A stretch of 64,000 bases of DNA from Streptomyces sp. NBC_01717 (GCF_036248255.1 NZ_CP109178.1:186001-250000); one strand, 5' to 3'. Shown: positions 17,359-26,829, counted from the first letter of the stretch. Program-made: numbers and translations. The notes: generated by a model not told the origin, from the sequence alone.

Positions 17359-18030
17359 ATATCTTCCCCGCCCTCCGCCAGCGATGCGTACGCCGCTACG
17401 GACCGCACTGTCCCGACCCGCATCCGCAGGCACGCCTCGTACGACCGCGAGACGGTGCACGCGATCCTCGACGCGGACTACCTCTGCCACCTCGGCTTCG
17501 TCCGTGACGGCGCCCCGGTCGTGCTGCCGACCCTGTACGCCCGCGTCGGGGAACGGCTCTACGTGCACGGCTCCACAGGCTCCCGGCCGCTGCGCGGCGC
17601 CGGCGAGGACACCGGGCTCGCCGTGTGCCTGACCGTCACGCACGTGGACGGGCTCGTACTGGCCCGGTCCGCCATCCATCACTCGATCAACTACCGCTGC
17701 GTGGTCGTGCACGGCGTCGCCCGCCAGGTCACCGACCCCGCCGAACGCTCGGCCGCCCTGGACGCCCTGATCGACCACATCGTGCCCGGCCGCGCGGCGG
17801 ACTCCCGGCCCGCGAACGCCAAGGAACTGGCCGCCACCGCCGTCGTCGCCCTCGACCTCCACGAGGTCTCCGCCAAGGTGCGCACCGGTGGCCCCAACGA
17901 CGACCCCGAAGACCTCGCCCTCCCCCACTGGGCGGGCGTGCTGCCCGTGACGCGTACCTACTGGGAGCCTGTGCCCGCCGACGGCCTCGACCCGTCGATC
18001 ACCGTCCCCGGCTACCTCACGGAACGCTGA
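17359..18030 (+). CDS. Pyridoxamine 5'-phosphate oxidase-like flavin protein
   Basis: This protein of about 223 residues has the split-barrel flavin-binding fold of the PNPOx-like superfamily. ASYDRETVHAILDADYLCHLGFV...PTLYARVGERLYVHGS and VCLTVTHVDGLVLAR are diagnostic. Paralogues include heme-oxygenase-like, F420- and FMN-dependent proteins, so true PNPOx activity is not implied. It is divergent from the MocR regulator, which most likely controls it. No ATG, GTG or TTG lies in frame at the expected start. An ATA at 17359 occupies the position of the usual Met, seven bases after AAAAGGA. It either uses a rare ATA start or has lost its start codon. Confidence 0.7.
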   Translation: MSSPPSASDAYAATDRTVPTRIRRHASYDRETVHAILDADYLCHLGFVRDGAPVVLPTLYARVGERLYVHGSTGSRPLRGAGEDTGLAVCLTVTHVDGLVLARSAIHHSINYRCVVVHGVARQVTDPAERSAALDALIDHIVPGRAADSRPANAKELAATAVVALDLHEVSAKVRTGGPNDDPEDLALPHWAGVLPVTRTYWEPVPADGLDPSITVPGYLTER

Positions 18031-18223
18031 AAGAAGTCCCGCGCACAATCATCCGGCCCCGGGACACCGCTGTCGAGCGCATGGCAGGAGCGGCTCACTG
18101 CGCACGGCTTCACCCGGCCGCCCTTCGCCCAGCTGCTGCACATCGTCCACGACGCGCAGCAACGCGAGGCCGTCACCCACCTCGCCCGGCCCCCTGGCCC
18201 GCGAACAGCAATGAGAGCGTGTA

Positions 18224-21025
18224 ATGATCGGCAGTCACTCCCCCCCACGCGGCACGGCCGACCGCCTGATCGGCCGGGACCGCGACCTTCAGCGGATCCG
18301 TGACCTTCTCGGCATCGGAGCCGCAGGCGGCGCACTTCTGCTGTCGGGAGAAGCGGGCGTCGGCAAGACGGCGGTGCTGGACGCCCTCGCCGAGGCGGCC
18401 CGGGCGGACGGAACCCGGGTTCTGCGCGCCGGTGGTGTGGAGTTCGAGGCGAACTGTAGCTACTCGGGTCTCAACCAGATCCTCTTTCCCTTCCAGGACG
18501 CGCTCGGCGAACTGCAGGCGCCCTTCCGTGACGCCCTGCGCGTCGCGCTCGGTTTCGAAAGCGGCTCACCGCCGGAACGGCTCATGGTCTCCAACGCCGT
18601 CCTGCTCCTGCTGAGCACGGTCGCAGCCGGTGACCCCCTTCTGCTCGTCATCGACGACCTGCCCTGGCTCGACCGGGCGAGCGCGGCCGTACTGGGTTTC
18701 GTCGCACGCCGGGCAACCGGCATCCGTGTGAGCTTCCTCGCCACATCGCGTTCCGGTTCGCAGAGCCTGCACGACAGCGGCGTCCTGCCCGAATTCCGGC
18801 TGCAGCCCCTGGACGAAGCGTCGGCGGACCACCTGGTGAGTACAAGGTTCCCGGACCTGGTCGCCAGTGCCCGCCGCCGCCTGCTGACCGTGGCGCACGG
18901 CAACCCACTGGCCCTGCTGGAACTGCCGTCCGCACTGTCCGCGATGCGGGGCCCGGCCGGCGAAGTTCCCGCCGTGCTTCCGCTCAGCCAGCGCCTGGAG
19001 ACAGTCTTCGGCTCCCGGATCACAAGTCTGCCGCATCCGTCGCAGCGCCTTCTGCTGCTGGCCGCGCTGGAAGGCGTAGGCGACCTCGGAGTCCTGCAGG
19101 CGGCCACGCGGCAGGCGAACGACGGATACCACCTGGACGACCTGGCACCTGCCGAGCGCGACCAACTGGTCCACATCGACGAAGAAGCGCGACGGCTGAG
19201 ATTCCGTCACCCCCTCATCCGCTCGGCAGTGGTGGAGAACTCCACCAGCGGCGAACGACGTGCGGTGCACGCCGCGCTCGCCCACGTCCTGGTGGACCAG
19301 CCCGAACGACGGGCCTGGCACCTGGGCGAGGCAACCCTGGAACCGGACGAGAACGTGGCCGCCCTGCTGGAGCACGCCGCCCGGATCACCCTGCGCCGCG
19401 GTGACGCCGCGGGCACCATGCGCACACTGATCCGCTCTGCAGACCTCACCCCGCCCGGCCCCGACCGCGCCCGCCGGCTCGCCGAGGCAGCCTACGTCGG
19501 CGCCGAATCCACCGGAGCACTGCCCAGCGCCCAAAAACTCCTCGACGACGCCAGGCACACGGCCCCGGGTTCACAGAGCTGCCTGCACTCGGCAGCAGCA
19601 GCGGCCCTTCTCCTCCTCAACGGCGACGGTGACGTCGACACGGCCCACGGCCTGCTGGTAGCCGCCATCGACACCGGAACCCACGCCTACGACGCCAACG
19701 ACAAAACACTCGTGGACGCGCTGCACACGCTTGCGCTGATCTGCTTCTTCGGCGCCCGGCACGACCTGTGGCAGCCCTACCACCGAGCGCTGGAGAAACT
19801 GACACCCACCGTGCCACCCGTCCTGTCCGCGCTGGGCAAGACGTTCTCCGACCCGGCACGCACAGGTGCCACGGCCTCAAAAGAACTCGACGAACTCATC
19901 GCGGAACTGGTCGGCGTGACCGACCCCGTCCAGATCACACGGGCCGGAACGGCAGCCCTCTACCTCGACCGGCTCGGAGACGTCCGCGAGGCGGCGAGGC
20001 AAGTGGTACGCATGGGACGCGACGGCGGCCCGGCCCGCCGGTACATGTCCGGCCTGATCCACCTCTGCCTGGACGGCTACCTCACCGGTAGATGGGACGA
20101 GGCGGCGCAACTGGCCGAGGAGGGAATCCAGCTGTGCGAAACACACGGCTACACCGCCTTCGTCTGGTACTTCCTGTACGTGCAGGCCATCCTCAACGCC
20201 GCACGCGGGCAAGCGGACCAGGCGGACGCGACAACCGAGCAAATCATCCACCGGGCCATGCGCCAGAGGGCCTACTGCGCCGCGCACTACGCCCATCACG
20301 CAGCGGCCGTGGCAGCTCTGGGACGCGGTGACTTCGCCGACGCATACGAGCACGCCACCGCCGTCAGCCCCGCGGGGAGCCTCGCCTCACACGCGCCGCA
20401 CGCCCTGTGGGTGACGATGGACTTGGTCGAGGCCGCCGTCCGGACCGACCGGCGGACGGAGGCCGTCGCCCACGTACGCGCGATGCGCGAAGCCGACGTG
20501 GCCAGGATCTCCTCACGCCACGCCCTGCTGACGGAGGCCTCCGCCGCCCTGGCCACCACGGACGACGACGAGGCCCTCGCACTGTTCACGAAAGCCCTGG
20601 CGGTCACGGGTGCTGAGCGGTGGCCGTTCGACTTCGCCCGCGTCCAACTCGCCCACGGCGAGCGGCTACGACGCGTCAGAGCAACCACGGAATCCAGAGT
20701 GCCCCTCAGCGCCGCACTGTCCACATTCGAACACCTCGGGGCCCGACCATGGGCCGAACGCGCCGAGACGGAACTGCGAGCCGCCGGCTCCGGCAGGCGC
20801 CAAAACGGGATATCCAAAACGCATAGGCTCACCCCCCAGGAACTGGAGATAGCCCGGCTCGCCGCCTCCGGCCTGACCAACAAGCAGATAGCGGAGCGCC
20901 TGTTCCTCTCCCACCGGACCGTCGGCGCCCACCTCTACCAGATCTACCCGAAACTGGGCATCACCTCCCGCGCCATGCTGCGAGACGCCTTGGAATCCTG
21001 GTCTCCGTTGGAGAGCAAGCAGTAG
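18224..21025 (+). CDS. Large LuxR-family AAA transcriptional regulator (LAL type), second copy
   Basis: This 933-residue regulator has Walker A GEAGVGKT at 42-49 and Walker B-like LLLVIDDLPWLD. It also has STAND-type signatures such as FRHPLIRSAV, a TPR-like middle, and a C-terminal LuxR helix-turn-helix from about 869 (LTPQELEIARLAASGLTNKQIAERLFLSHRTVGAHL). It belongs to the same broad class as the protein at 414-3308 but is not a recent duplicate, since sequence identity is low outside the motifs. ATG 18224 follows GAGAGC. The gene stands alone, and its target and inducer are unknown. The 190 bases before it hold an unrecognised coding-like remnant (LTAHGFTRPPFAQLLHIVHD). Confidence 0.88.
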   Translation: MIGSHSPPRGTADRLIGRDRDLQRIRDLLGIGAAGGALLLSGEAGVGKTAVLDALAEAARADGTRVLRAGGVEFEANCSYSGLNQILFPFQDALGELQAPFRDALRVALGFESGSPPERLMVSNAVLLLLSTVAAGDPLLLVIDDLPWLDRASAAVLGFVARRATGIRVSFLATSRSGSQSLHDSGVLPEFRLQPLDEASADHLVSTRFPDLVASARRRLLTVAHGNPLALLELPSALSAMRGPAGEVPAVLPLSQRLETVFGSRITSLPHPSQRLLLLAALEGVGDLGVLQAATRQANDGYHLDDLAPAERDQLVHIDEEARRLRFRHPLIRSAVVENSTSGERRAVHAALAHVLVDQPERRAWHLGEATLEPDENVAALLEHAARITLRRGDAAGTMRTLIRSADLTPPGPDRARRLAEAAYVGAESTGALPSAQKLLDDARHTAPGSQSCLHSAAAAALLLLNGDGDVDTAHGLLVAAIDTGTHAYDANDKTLVDALHTLALICFFGARHDLWQPYHRALEKLTPTVPPVLSALGKTFSDPARTGATASKELDELIAELVGVTDPVQITRAGTAALYLDRLGDVREAARQVVRMGRDGGPARRYMSGLIHLCLDGYLTGRWDEAAQLAEEGIQLCETHGYTAFVWYFLYVQAILNAARGQADQADATTEQIIHRAMRQRAYCAAHYAHHAAAVAALGRGDFADAYEHATAVSPAGSLASHAPHALWVTMDLVEAAVRTDRRTEAVAHVRAMREADVARISSRHALLTEASAALATTDDDEALALFTKALAVTGAERWPFDFARVQLAHGERLRRVRATTESRVPLSAALSTFEHLGARPWAERAETELRAAGSGRRQNGISKTHRLTPQELEIARLAASGLTNKQIAERLFLSHRTVGAHLYQIYPKLGITSRAMLRDALESWSPLESKQ

Positions 21026-21029
21026 GTGT

Positions 21030-21260
21030 GGCAGTTCTGCGACGCAGGCGCCCGCCGGGCAGTGGGCCTGGAGGAGTGGCGGGTGTTCGTCAATCTGCGT
21101 CGCAGCCAGCGGCTCGCGCCGATGCGCCCGAGACCGTCTACGCGTGGTTCAGCGTCGGAAGCGCGACGGTCTACCGCTACGTGCGGAAGGCGATGGAGAT
21201 CTGGCCGCGCTCGCACCGAGCCCGGCAGAGGCACTGCGCCCCCTCTCCCCCAAGCCAGCA
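21030..21260 (+). pseudogene. N-terminal remnant of an IS5-type transposase
   Basis: VYAWFSVGSATVYRYVRKAMEI matches the helix-turn-helix of IS5-type transposases, which use GVxxATVYRYVREAxxLL. The flanking sequence is degenerate and out of frame, and no catalytic core or terminal repeat remains. Confidence 0.5.
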
Positions 21261-21845
21261 CGGCTGCTGTCCCCGCCACGACCGCACGATGGTGGGGACC
21301 AGCCGTGACGAAGAGCTGTGGACGGCTCTGGTGGGAAGGGGGCTGAGCCAATCGGTGTAGCTGCCGGATGAGCGGGCCTGTCGTCGACACCGGGTGGGCA
21401 GGGATGGCGGCGGAGGTGTTTTCGAATGCCCGTGATACGCCTAAAACGGCATGGCGCCAGCGTGCTCAGATGCACTGATGACCAGCAAGGCCGGACTGAG
21501 GCGTCAGGGACCGGACATGTGGACGCCGATCGGACGCCCGGCGTGCCTGCGCCAGCAGCCCGCTGGCAGAGAGTTCGGCCTGACCCGCTCGCGACGGTGC
21601 GGGATGACCAGACCGGTGCTCCGGCAGCCGCCGTCCGCGCTGACCGTGGCCCGGCCGACGGCGTGCTTGGTGCCGGCCTGCTCCTACTTTTCAGTCGTTG
21701 TGGTTGCCCGCCGCCGCCCGAGCGGCGGCCACGATGAGCCGGGTGCCGGCGTCGAAGACGACCTTCACTCCCGTGGACGCTGTTGGGCGAATCGAGAACG
21801 CCGTGCGATGTCCTGGCGGCAGGAACGCACACGGCGCTCTCGTGT
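21261..21845. other. Gene-free region after the azoreductase gene
   Basis: No gene is supported. A perfect 8-bp hairpin (GCCGCCGC-CCGA-GCGGCGGC) lies at 21710-21729, about 117 bases past the azoreductase stop. It could be its terminator, but the distance is large. Confidence 0.35.
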
Positions 21846-22496
21846 TTACGCAGCTAGGCGTTCGGCGAGGGCCTTGGCCTTGGTGGCCGCGTCCTGCAGG
21901 GCCCGGTCGCGGGAGGATTCGAAGAGCGGCACCAGTTCGGCCATGGCCGGGTTGTGCGGAGCCATGGTGAGTTCCGGGACGATGAAGTCGAGGTCGAGGG
22001 CGAGCATGTCGGCGAGGGTCGCGGTCAGGTAGTTCTGCACGTACTCGTAGGACTCCTTCGGGGTGCCGGGCGCGTAGGAGCCGCCTCGGCTGGCGACGAC
22101 GGTGACCGGGGTGCCCTTGGCTGAGGGGTTCTCGCCCGAGGTGCGGCCGTGGAGGATCACGTTGTCCAGCCATGCCGTGAGGGTCGACGGGATCGAGTAG
22201 TTGTACATCGGCGCGCCGATCACCACCGCGTCTGCCTGCTCCAGTTCCTCGATCAGCTGGAGGCGTTCAGCGAAGGCGGCGACCTGCTCGGGTGTGTGGG
22301 CGTTCGGATCGGCGAAGCCCGCGGTGTGTGCGGCGGCGGTGATGTGCGGCACGGGGGCGACGGATAGGTCGCGGTAGATCACCGTGCTCTCCGGGTACTG
22401 CTCTTCCCAGGTCTTGCGGAAGGTCTCCGTGACGGCGCGGGAGGCGGAGGCGCCGCCCGGGAACACGGAGGAGTCGATGTGCAGCAACGTGGCCAT
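21846..22496 (-). CDS. azoR: FMN-dependent NADH-azoreductase
   Basis: This 216-residue flavodoxin-fold quinone/azo reductase has the N-terminal strand-loop LLHIDSSVFPGGASASRAV, which binds the FMN phosphate. GAPMYNYSIPSTLTAWLDN, the signature of AzoR, lies at about 96-114, and VASRGGSY is the second flavin loop. The length is typical (about 200-215). The enzyme reduces quinones, azo dyes and related electrophiles at the expense of NADH and protects against thiol stress. It lies on the same strand as the broken FAD oxidase upstream and close to the LLM oxidoreductase, within a redox-gene cluster divergent from an HxlR regulator at 24857. Confidence 0.92.
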   Translation of the reverse strand: MATLLHIDSSVFPGGASASRAVTETFRKTWEEQYPESTVIYRDLSVAPVPHITAAAHTAGFADPNAHTPEQVAAFAERLQLIEELEQADAVVIGAPMYNYSIPSTLTAWLDNVILHGRTSGENPSAKGTPVTVVASRGGSYAPGTPKESYEYVQNYLTATLADMLALDLDFIVPELTMAPHNPAMAELVPLFESSRDRALQDAATKAKALAERLAA

Positions 22497-22584
22497 GGAT
22501 TATCTCCAGTAGGGGGGTGACAGGGCGGGCGCCTGCGGCGGGTGCCATGGGGCACCTGGTCGGTGCGGTCGATCGGGCCGGCAG

Positions 22585-23896
22585 TCAGGCCGGCGGCCGG
22601 GGGCGCAGGACGCCGTCGGGGTCGTAGCGCTTCCACAGGTCGGTGACGCGGGTGCCGGTCGGTCCGGGGTAAGCGCGTGTGAACGTCGTCTTGTCGGGAT
22701 TGCTCTCGAAGTTCACGTAGGAGCCGTCGGTGTGTGGGACGAGGGGCGCCCAGGCGGCGGCCAGTGTGGCGCGGTCGTCCGGCGGGAATGCCGAGGCGAT
22801 GACGAGGGTGCTCTGATGGCGGTGTGTGAACGCCATGGCAGAGGGGGCCGGGTCGTGGGCCGCGCCGCCGAGCGAACGCAGCTGGACCAGGACCGGGTCA
22901 GGGGCGGCCGACGCCGCGACCAGGGCGCGGGCGGCGTCCGGTGTCATGTCGGTGAGCAGTCCGTTGGTCGAGCTGGAGGGCATCTGCCCGGTGTTGGTGT
23001 GCAGGTGGAGCGGTGGGACCAGCTCTGTGTAGGAGACGACATGGGCCTGCTGGGCCCATTACGTCACCGATGCCGAGCAGCGGTTCGATGGCGTCGCGGA
23101 TGACGGACGGGCTGTCCGAGGCCACGACAGCGGTGATGAACGCGGCGCTGGTGGCACCCTGCGAGGACAGCATCACGGCCGTCGACAGCTCGCGCGGCGC
23201 CCGCGCCATGACGGCCTCCCAGCGCCGCAGCGTCTCCCCGGCCGGGTCCACCGCCGCGACCAGCTGCGCGTAACCGACGTCACGAAGCTCCATGGCCTCG
23301 ATCTCGAAGGCCACCGCGATCCCGGCACCCGCGCCGGCCCCGCGCATCACCCACAGCAGGTCGGGCTCGGCCTCGGCATCGGCGCGCACGGCCGATCCGT
23401 CGGGCAGGACGACCTCGACGGCGCGGATGTGGTCGACGGTGAGCCCGTACTGCCGTACGAGCCATCCGACGCCGCCCCCGGTCGCGATGCCTCCGACCCC
23501 GACGTTGCCGTGGTCGCCCGAACTGATGGCGAGCCTGTGCGGGGCGAGCGCCTGGGCGACCTGGGCCCAGCGGGCTCCCGCCTCGACGCGGACCAGACGG
23601 GAACCGCGGTCGAGGACATCGACTCGGTGCAGCGCGCTCAGGTCGATGACGAGGCCGCCGTTGTTGGTGCCGCTGCCGGACAGGCCGTGCCCGCCGCTGC
23701 GGACGGCCACCCGCAGCCCCGTCTCCCGCGCGAGCCGCAGGGCTGCCGCGACATCGCCCGCGGACTCGGGCAGGATGACGGCGGCTGGGTGGCCCACGGT
23801 GGTGTAGGTGGAGCGGAGCAGCGGGTAGCGGCGGTCGTCGGGCATGACCAGCTTGCCGACAAGCTCGGCCGGCACGGCGGAGAGGGTGCCGTTCAT
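22585..23896 (-). pseudogene. FAD-linked oxidase (BBE family) with a frameshift
   Basis: The first part, from ATG 23896, carries the PCMH-type FAD domain with VRSGGHGLSG, whose His is the usual covalent flavin site, and GVGGIATGGGVGWL. The second part, in another frame and ending at 22585, carries the C-terminal BBE segment (YVNFESNPDKTTF...KRYDPDGVL). The frame changes near 23040-23060, where the conserved segment before QQAHVVSYTELVPPLHLH is interrupted. A single base change in length would restore about 435 residues, so a sequencing error is possible. The start overlaps the stop of the LLM gene (ATGA), implying translational coupling. Confidence 0.75.
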
Positions 23897-24792
23897 CGCC
23901 CGCTCCGGAGGGCGCCGACGCGCTCGCGCACCGCGGGCACGACCTCGGCGGCGAAGAGCGCGAGCTGCTGCTCGGGGTCAGTGGCGGGCCAGAAGACGAA
24001 GGTGTCGAAGCCGAGTTCCACGGCCCACTCGGCGAGGGTGTCTGCCCACCGCCGCACATCGCCGACGAGCCCCGGTCCGTCCCCGTGGTCGCCGATCACG
24101 CCGATCACGTTGTAGACGCGCCGGAACGTTCTCGGGTCGCGGCCTGCGTCGGCGACCGCCTCGTCGAGGATCCGCTGACGTGAGGGCACGTCCTGCGGCG
24201 GGACGTAGATGTTCAGCGGCGAGATCCAGCCGTCGGCCAACCGGCCGGCGACGGCGAGCATCCGCGGCTTCTGGGCGCCGAGCCAGAGCTCGACGGGCTT
24301 CGGGGACACCGGTCCGGCGCGGTAACCGCCGACGGCGTGGTACTGGCTGTGCAGTCGTACGACGCCCCCGGACAGGGCCGCGCGCAGGAGCCCCAGGGAC
24401 TCCTCGGCGAACGCCACCATGTCCTGTCCGCTTCGCGCCGCTCCGCCCATCGAGGCGATGGCATCGGGTATGCCGCCCCCGCCGACACCGAGTTGGATCC
24501 GTCCGTCGGTGAGCACGCTCAGCGACGCAGCGGCCTTGGCGAGCATCACCGGCGGACGCAACTGCAGGTCGGCGACGTCAGTAAGGAAGGAGATGCGGTC
24601 GGTGACCGCGGACAGATGCGTGATCAGGGTCCAAGTGTCGAGGTGGCCGGGCTGGTAGGGGTGGTCCTGGACGGCGAGGTAGTCCAGGCCCGAGTCCTCC
24701 GCCGTCCGCGCGAGGCGCCGGGTCTGCGCCGAGGCCCCGGCGGACGGGTCGAGGCTCACTCCGAAGGAGAGTGGGCGTCCGTAGTCGGTCAT
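23893..24792 (-). CDS. LLM-class (F420-dependent type) oxidoreductase
   Basis: This 299-residue member of the luciferase-like family has the TIM-barrel start LSFGVSLDPSAG, DYLAVQDHPYQPGHLDTWTL, GRIQLGVGGGG and LAVAGRLADGWISP. Actinobacterial relatives mostly use coenzyme F420, a few FMN; the substrate is unknown. ATG 24792 is chosen because it begins the conserved barrel; the frame extends upstream across the divergent promoter. The gene overlaps the downstream FAD oxidase by ATGA and is divergent from an HxlR regulator 64 bases away, its probable controller. Confidence 0.87.
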   Translation of the reverse strand: MTDYGRPLSFGVSLDPSAGASAQTRRLARTAEDSGLDYLAVQDHPYQPGHLDTWTLITHLSAVTDRISFLTDVADLQLRPPVMLAKAAASLSVLTDGRIQLGVGGGGIPDAIASMGGAARSGQDMVAFAEESLGLLRAALSGGVVRLHSQYHAVGGYRAGPVSPKPVELWLGAQKPRMLAVAGRLADGWISPLNIYVPPQDVPSRQRILDEAVADAGRDPRTFRRVYNVIGVIGDHGDGPGLVGDVRRWADTLAEWAVELGFDTFVFWPATDPEQQLALFAAEVVPAVRERVGALRSGR

Positions 24793-24815
24793 GCGTCTAC
24801 GGTGCGCCGGACCAC

Positions 24816-24835
24816 CCCACCGGCAAAACGGTGGG
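24816..24835. promoter_or_regulatory. Inverted repeat in the LLM / HxlR divergent promoter
   Basis: The perfect 7-bp arms CCCACCG and CGGTGGG flank GCAAAA, in the 64-base gap between the LLM oxidoreductase and the HxlR gene. The position and symmetry suit an HxlR operator. That is inference from location. Confidence 0.45.
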
Positions 24836-24856
24836 TAAGGTGCTAATCTTTTGTAA

Positions 24857-25207
24857 GTGAACTCCATTCATGACGACACCTGCCCGAGCTTCGAGGGCAC
24901 CCTCGAACTGATCGGACGCCGCTGGACGGGTTCAGTACTGCAGGCCGCCGACCGTGGAGCCCGGCGCTTCAGCGAGTACCGGGCGATGATCGACGGCATC
25001 TCCGACCGGCTGCTCTCCCAGCGCCTGAAGGAACTCGAGGCCGCGGGCCTCATCGAGCGCACCGTCATCCCCACCACGCCCGTGCAAGTCCGCTATCAGC
25101 TGTCCCCGGACGGCCAGGCGCTGGTGGACGCCCTGCTCCCGCTCGCGCAGTGGAGCATGCACCGCTCAGGGCCCAGAGGTGCGGGGCGGGTTCCGTCGTC
25201 GACATAG
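24857..25207 (+). CDS. HxlR-family winged-helix regulator
   Basis: This 116-residue protein has the HxlR fold: Cys11 in DTCPSFEGTLELIGRRWT, RRFSEYRAMIDGISDRLLSQRLKELEAAGLI as the winged helix, and VRYQLSPDGQALVDAL. HxlR proteins commonly sense aldehydes, quinones or disulfide stress and repress a divergent redox gene. Here that would be the LLM / FAD-oxidase / azoreductase cluster. The GTG start lies seven bases after a TAATCT -10-like box, so the transcript may be nearly leaderless. The last residues (HRSGPRGAGRVPSST) look unlike the family and run into degenerate DNA, so the C-terminus may be altered. Confidence 0.85.
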   Translation: MNSIHDDTCPSFEGTLELIGRRWTGSVLQAADRGARRFSEYRAMIDGISDRLLSQRLKELEAAGLIERTVIPTTPVQVRYQLSPDGQALVDALLPLAQWSMHRSGPRGAGRVPSST

Positions 25208-25254
25208 CCTCCGGCCATCCGCGTCCAGGAGGCGCGCGCACTCACTCTGTCCGC

Positions 25255-25444
25255 TCCGAGGCGCCCAGGCCGTCGGCGAGCACGGCTTTCAGTTCGGTGC
25301 GGGAGGCGATGCCGCGCTTGGCCGACGAGCATCAAGCCGACGCGCTGGTGCTCGGCGCGCACAGCACCGCTTGCACCGCCTGATCGGCTCGGTGCCCGCG
25401 CGAATGGCCCGGCCCGCCCACTCCCGGTCATCGTGGTCCCGTGA
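25255..25444 (+). pseudogene. C-terminal remnant of a universal stress protein
   Basis: MPRLADEHQADALVLGAHS, then in another frame LIGSVPARMAR, then in a third frame PLPVIVVP before a stop, match the end of UspA domains (ADxLVVGxHS ... LGSVSxxVxRHAxCPVxVVP). Two frameshifts and the missing N-terminal half make it non-functional. Confidence 0.5.
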
Positions 25445-26042
25445 TCCAGCGGCAGTCGCGCAGCAGGTCGGCCGGCGCGGCATGCGCGATCCCGAGCTGG
25501 TTGTCGGCGACGGCGCGATGGGCCTGTGGAAGGCGCTCGCGGAAGGGCTCCCGGCTGCCCGGCACCAGCGGTGCTGGGTCCACAAGGCCCGCAACGTCAC
25601 GAACGCCCTGCCGAAGTCTGCGCAGCCAGGCGCGGCGAAGACGATGCAGGAGATCCACAACGCCGAGGACCGCGCGCACGCCGAGAAGGCGGTCGAGGCG
25701 TTCGCGAAGACCTACGGTGTCAAGTGGCCCAAGGCCGTCGCGAAGATCACCGACGACCGGGAGGAACTGCTGGCGTTCCACGACTGCCCGGCCGAGCACT
25801 GGATCCACCTGCGGACCACGAACCCGATCGAGTCGACGTTCTCCACCGTCAAGCTCCGCACCAGGGTCACCCGCGGCGCCGACGGCCCGGCCGCAGCCCT
25901 GGCGATGGTGTTCAAACTCGTCGAATCCGCCCAGGCTCGCTGGCGCGCGGTGACCGGAGCCCACCTCGTCGCCCTGGTCCGCGCCGGCGCAAAGTTCGAA
26001 AACGGCGTCCTCGTCGAGCGAGAGCAGGCCACGGCGGCCTGA
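25445..26042 (+). pseudogene. 5'-truncated IS256-family transposase
   Basis: The C-terminal about 195 residues of an IS256-type transposase are intact: VVGDGAMGLWKAL (second catalytic Asp region), QRCWVHKARNVTNALPKSAQP, EHWIHLRTTNPIESTFSTVKLRTRVTRG (catalytic Glu region), and ARWRAVTGAHLVALVRAGAKF. The N-terminal half with the first catalytic Asp is missing; the open frame begins right at the universal-stress-protein remnant. No terminal repeats were found. Confidence 0.8.
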
Positions 26043-26091
26043 CAGCCCCTGTCACTTGTCGCGCCGCGAAAGGGAGAAAAGGGACCAGTCG

Positions 26092-26685
26092 ATGCCCGAA
26101 CCCACTGCCCCGCTCACCGAGTTCATCCGCGCCTACGAGCAAGCCACCAACAGCCACGACATCACCCAGCTCGTCCCGCTGATCGCTCCCGATGCCGTCT
26201 ACTGGTTCTCCGACGGATCGTATCGCGGCCGCGAAGCCATCCTCTCCGCCATCGCCAAGACCTTCGCCACCATCCGCGACGAGATCTACCAGATCGACGA
26301 CCTGGAGTGGATCGCCCACAGCGATGACCACGCGGTATGCCGCTACCGGTTCACCTGGACCGGAACCATCGACAGCCAGCCGCGATCAGGAAGCGGCCGC
26401 GGCACCAACGTGCTGGGCTACCCGACGGATCCCCCGCGGATCAGGGTCCTGTTCCCAGCCGACACGGCGTCAGCGGTGCGCACACTCGTCAACCCGTCCC
26501 GGCCGAGAGCGAAACGCCCGCGGCGGACACGGCGCAAGACGCCTCGGACCTGCCGGAGATCTTCAAACTGGTCGAGCTCGGCAGCATCGTCTGCTTCTTC
26601 CCGGCCTCGCTCACCCGGCGGTATTCGCGATCTGAGATCGCCTATCGGCCGGTCGAGGACCTGGCTCCGGCCACCCTGTCTGTGA
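26092..26685 (+). pseudogene. NTF2/SnoaL-like gene truncated and joined to foreign sequence
   Basis: From ATG 26092 the first about 110 residues form a SnoaL-like fold: PLTEFIRAYEQATNSHDITQLVPLIAPDAVYWFSDGSYRGREAI and AVCRYRFTWTGTIDS. At about 26430 the similarity stops (GRGTNVL). The frame then runs on through DNA whose real coding sense, in another frame, is a LysR C-terminus. The family normally ends about 30 residues further. The product, if made, would carry a basic, unnatural tail. Confidence 0.6.
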
Positions 26686-26798
26686 CATGGCCGCAGCATT
26701 CCCGCTCCACGGCCGTCGCCGCCTTCGTCCGCGCAGCCACCGAGGTCGCGGCGGATGCTCAGCCAGAGCCGGGAACACAGCAGGCGGCGGCCACCTGA
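26430..26798 (+). pseudogene. C-terminal remnant of a LysR-family regulator
   Basis: DLPEIFKLVELGSIVCFFPASLTRRYS and EIAYRPVEDLAPATLSVTW, then STAVAAFVRAATEVAA, correspond to the last about 80 residues of a LysR effector-binding domain. DNA-binding and most of the effector domain are absent. It is joined directly to a truncated NTF2-like gene. Confidence 0.65.
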
Positions 26799-26829
26799 GA
26801 GGACATCCGGCCCCGAAGGGTCCCGCTGC

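Noticed and set aside
21710..21729. GC hairpin as the azoreductase terminator
   Set aside because: It is perfect but 117 bases beyond the stop in a GC-rich region where 8-bp hairpins are frequent. It is mentioned only as a possibility.
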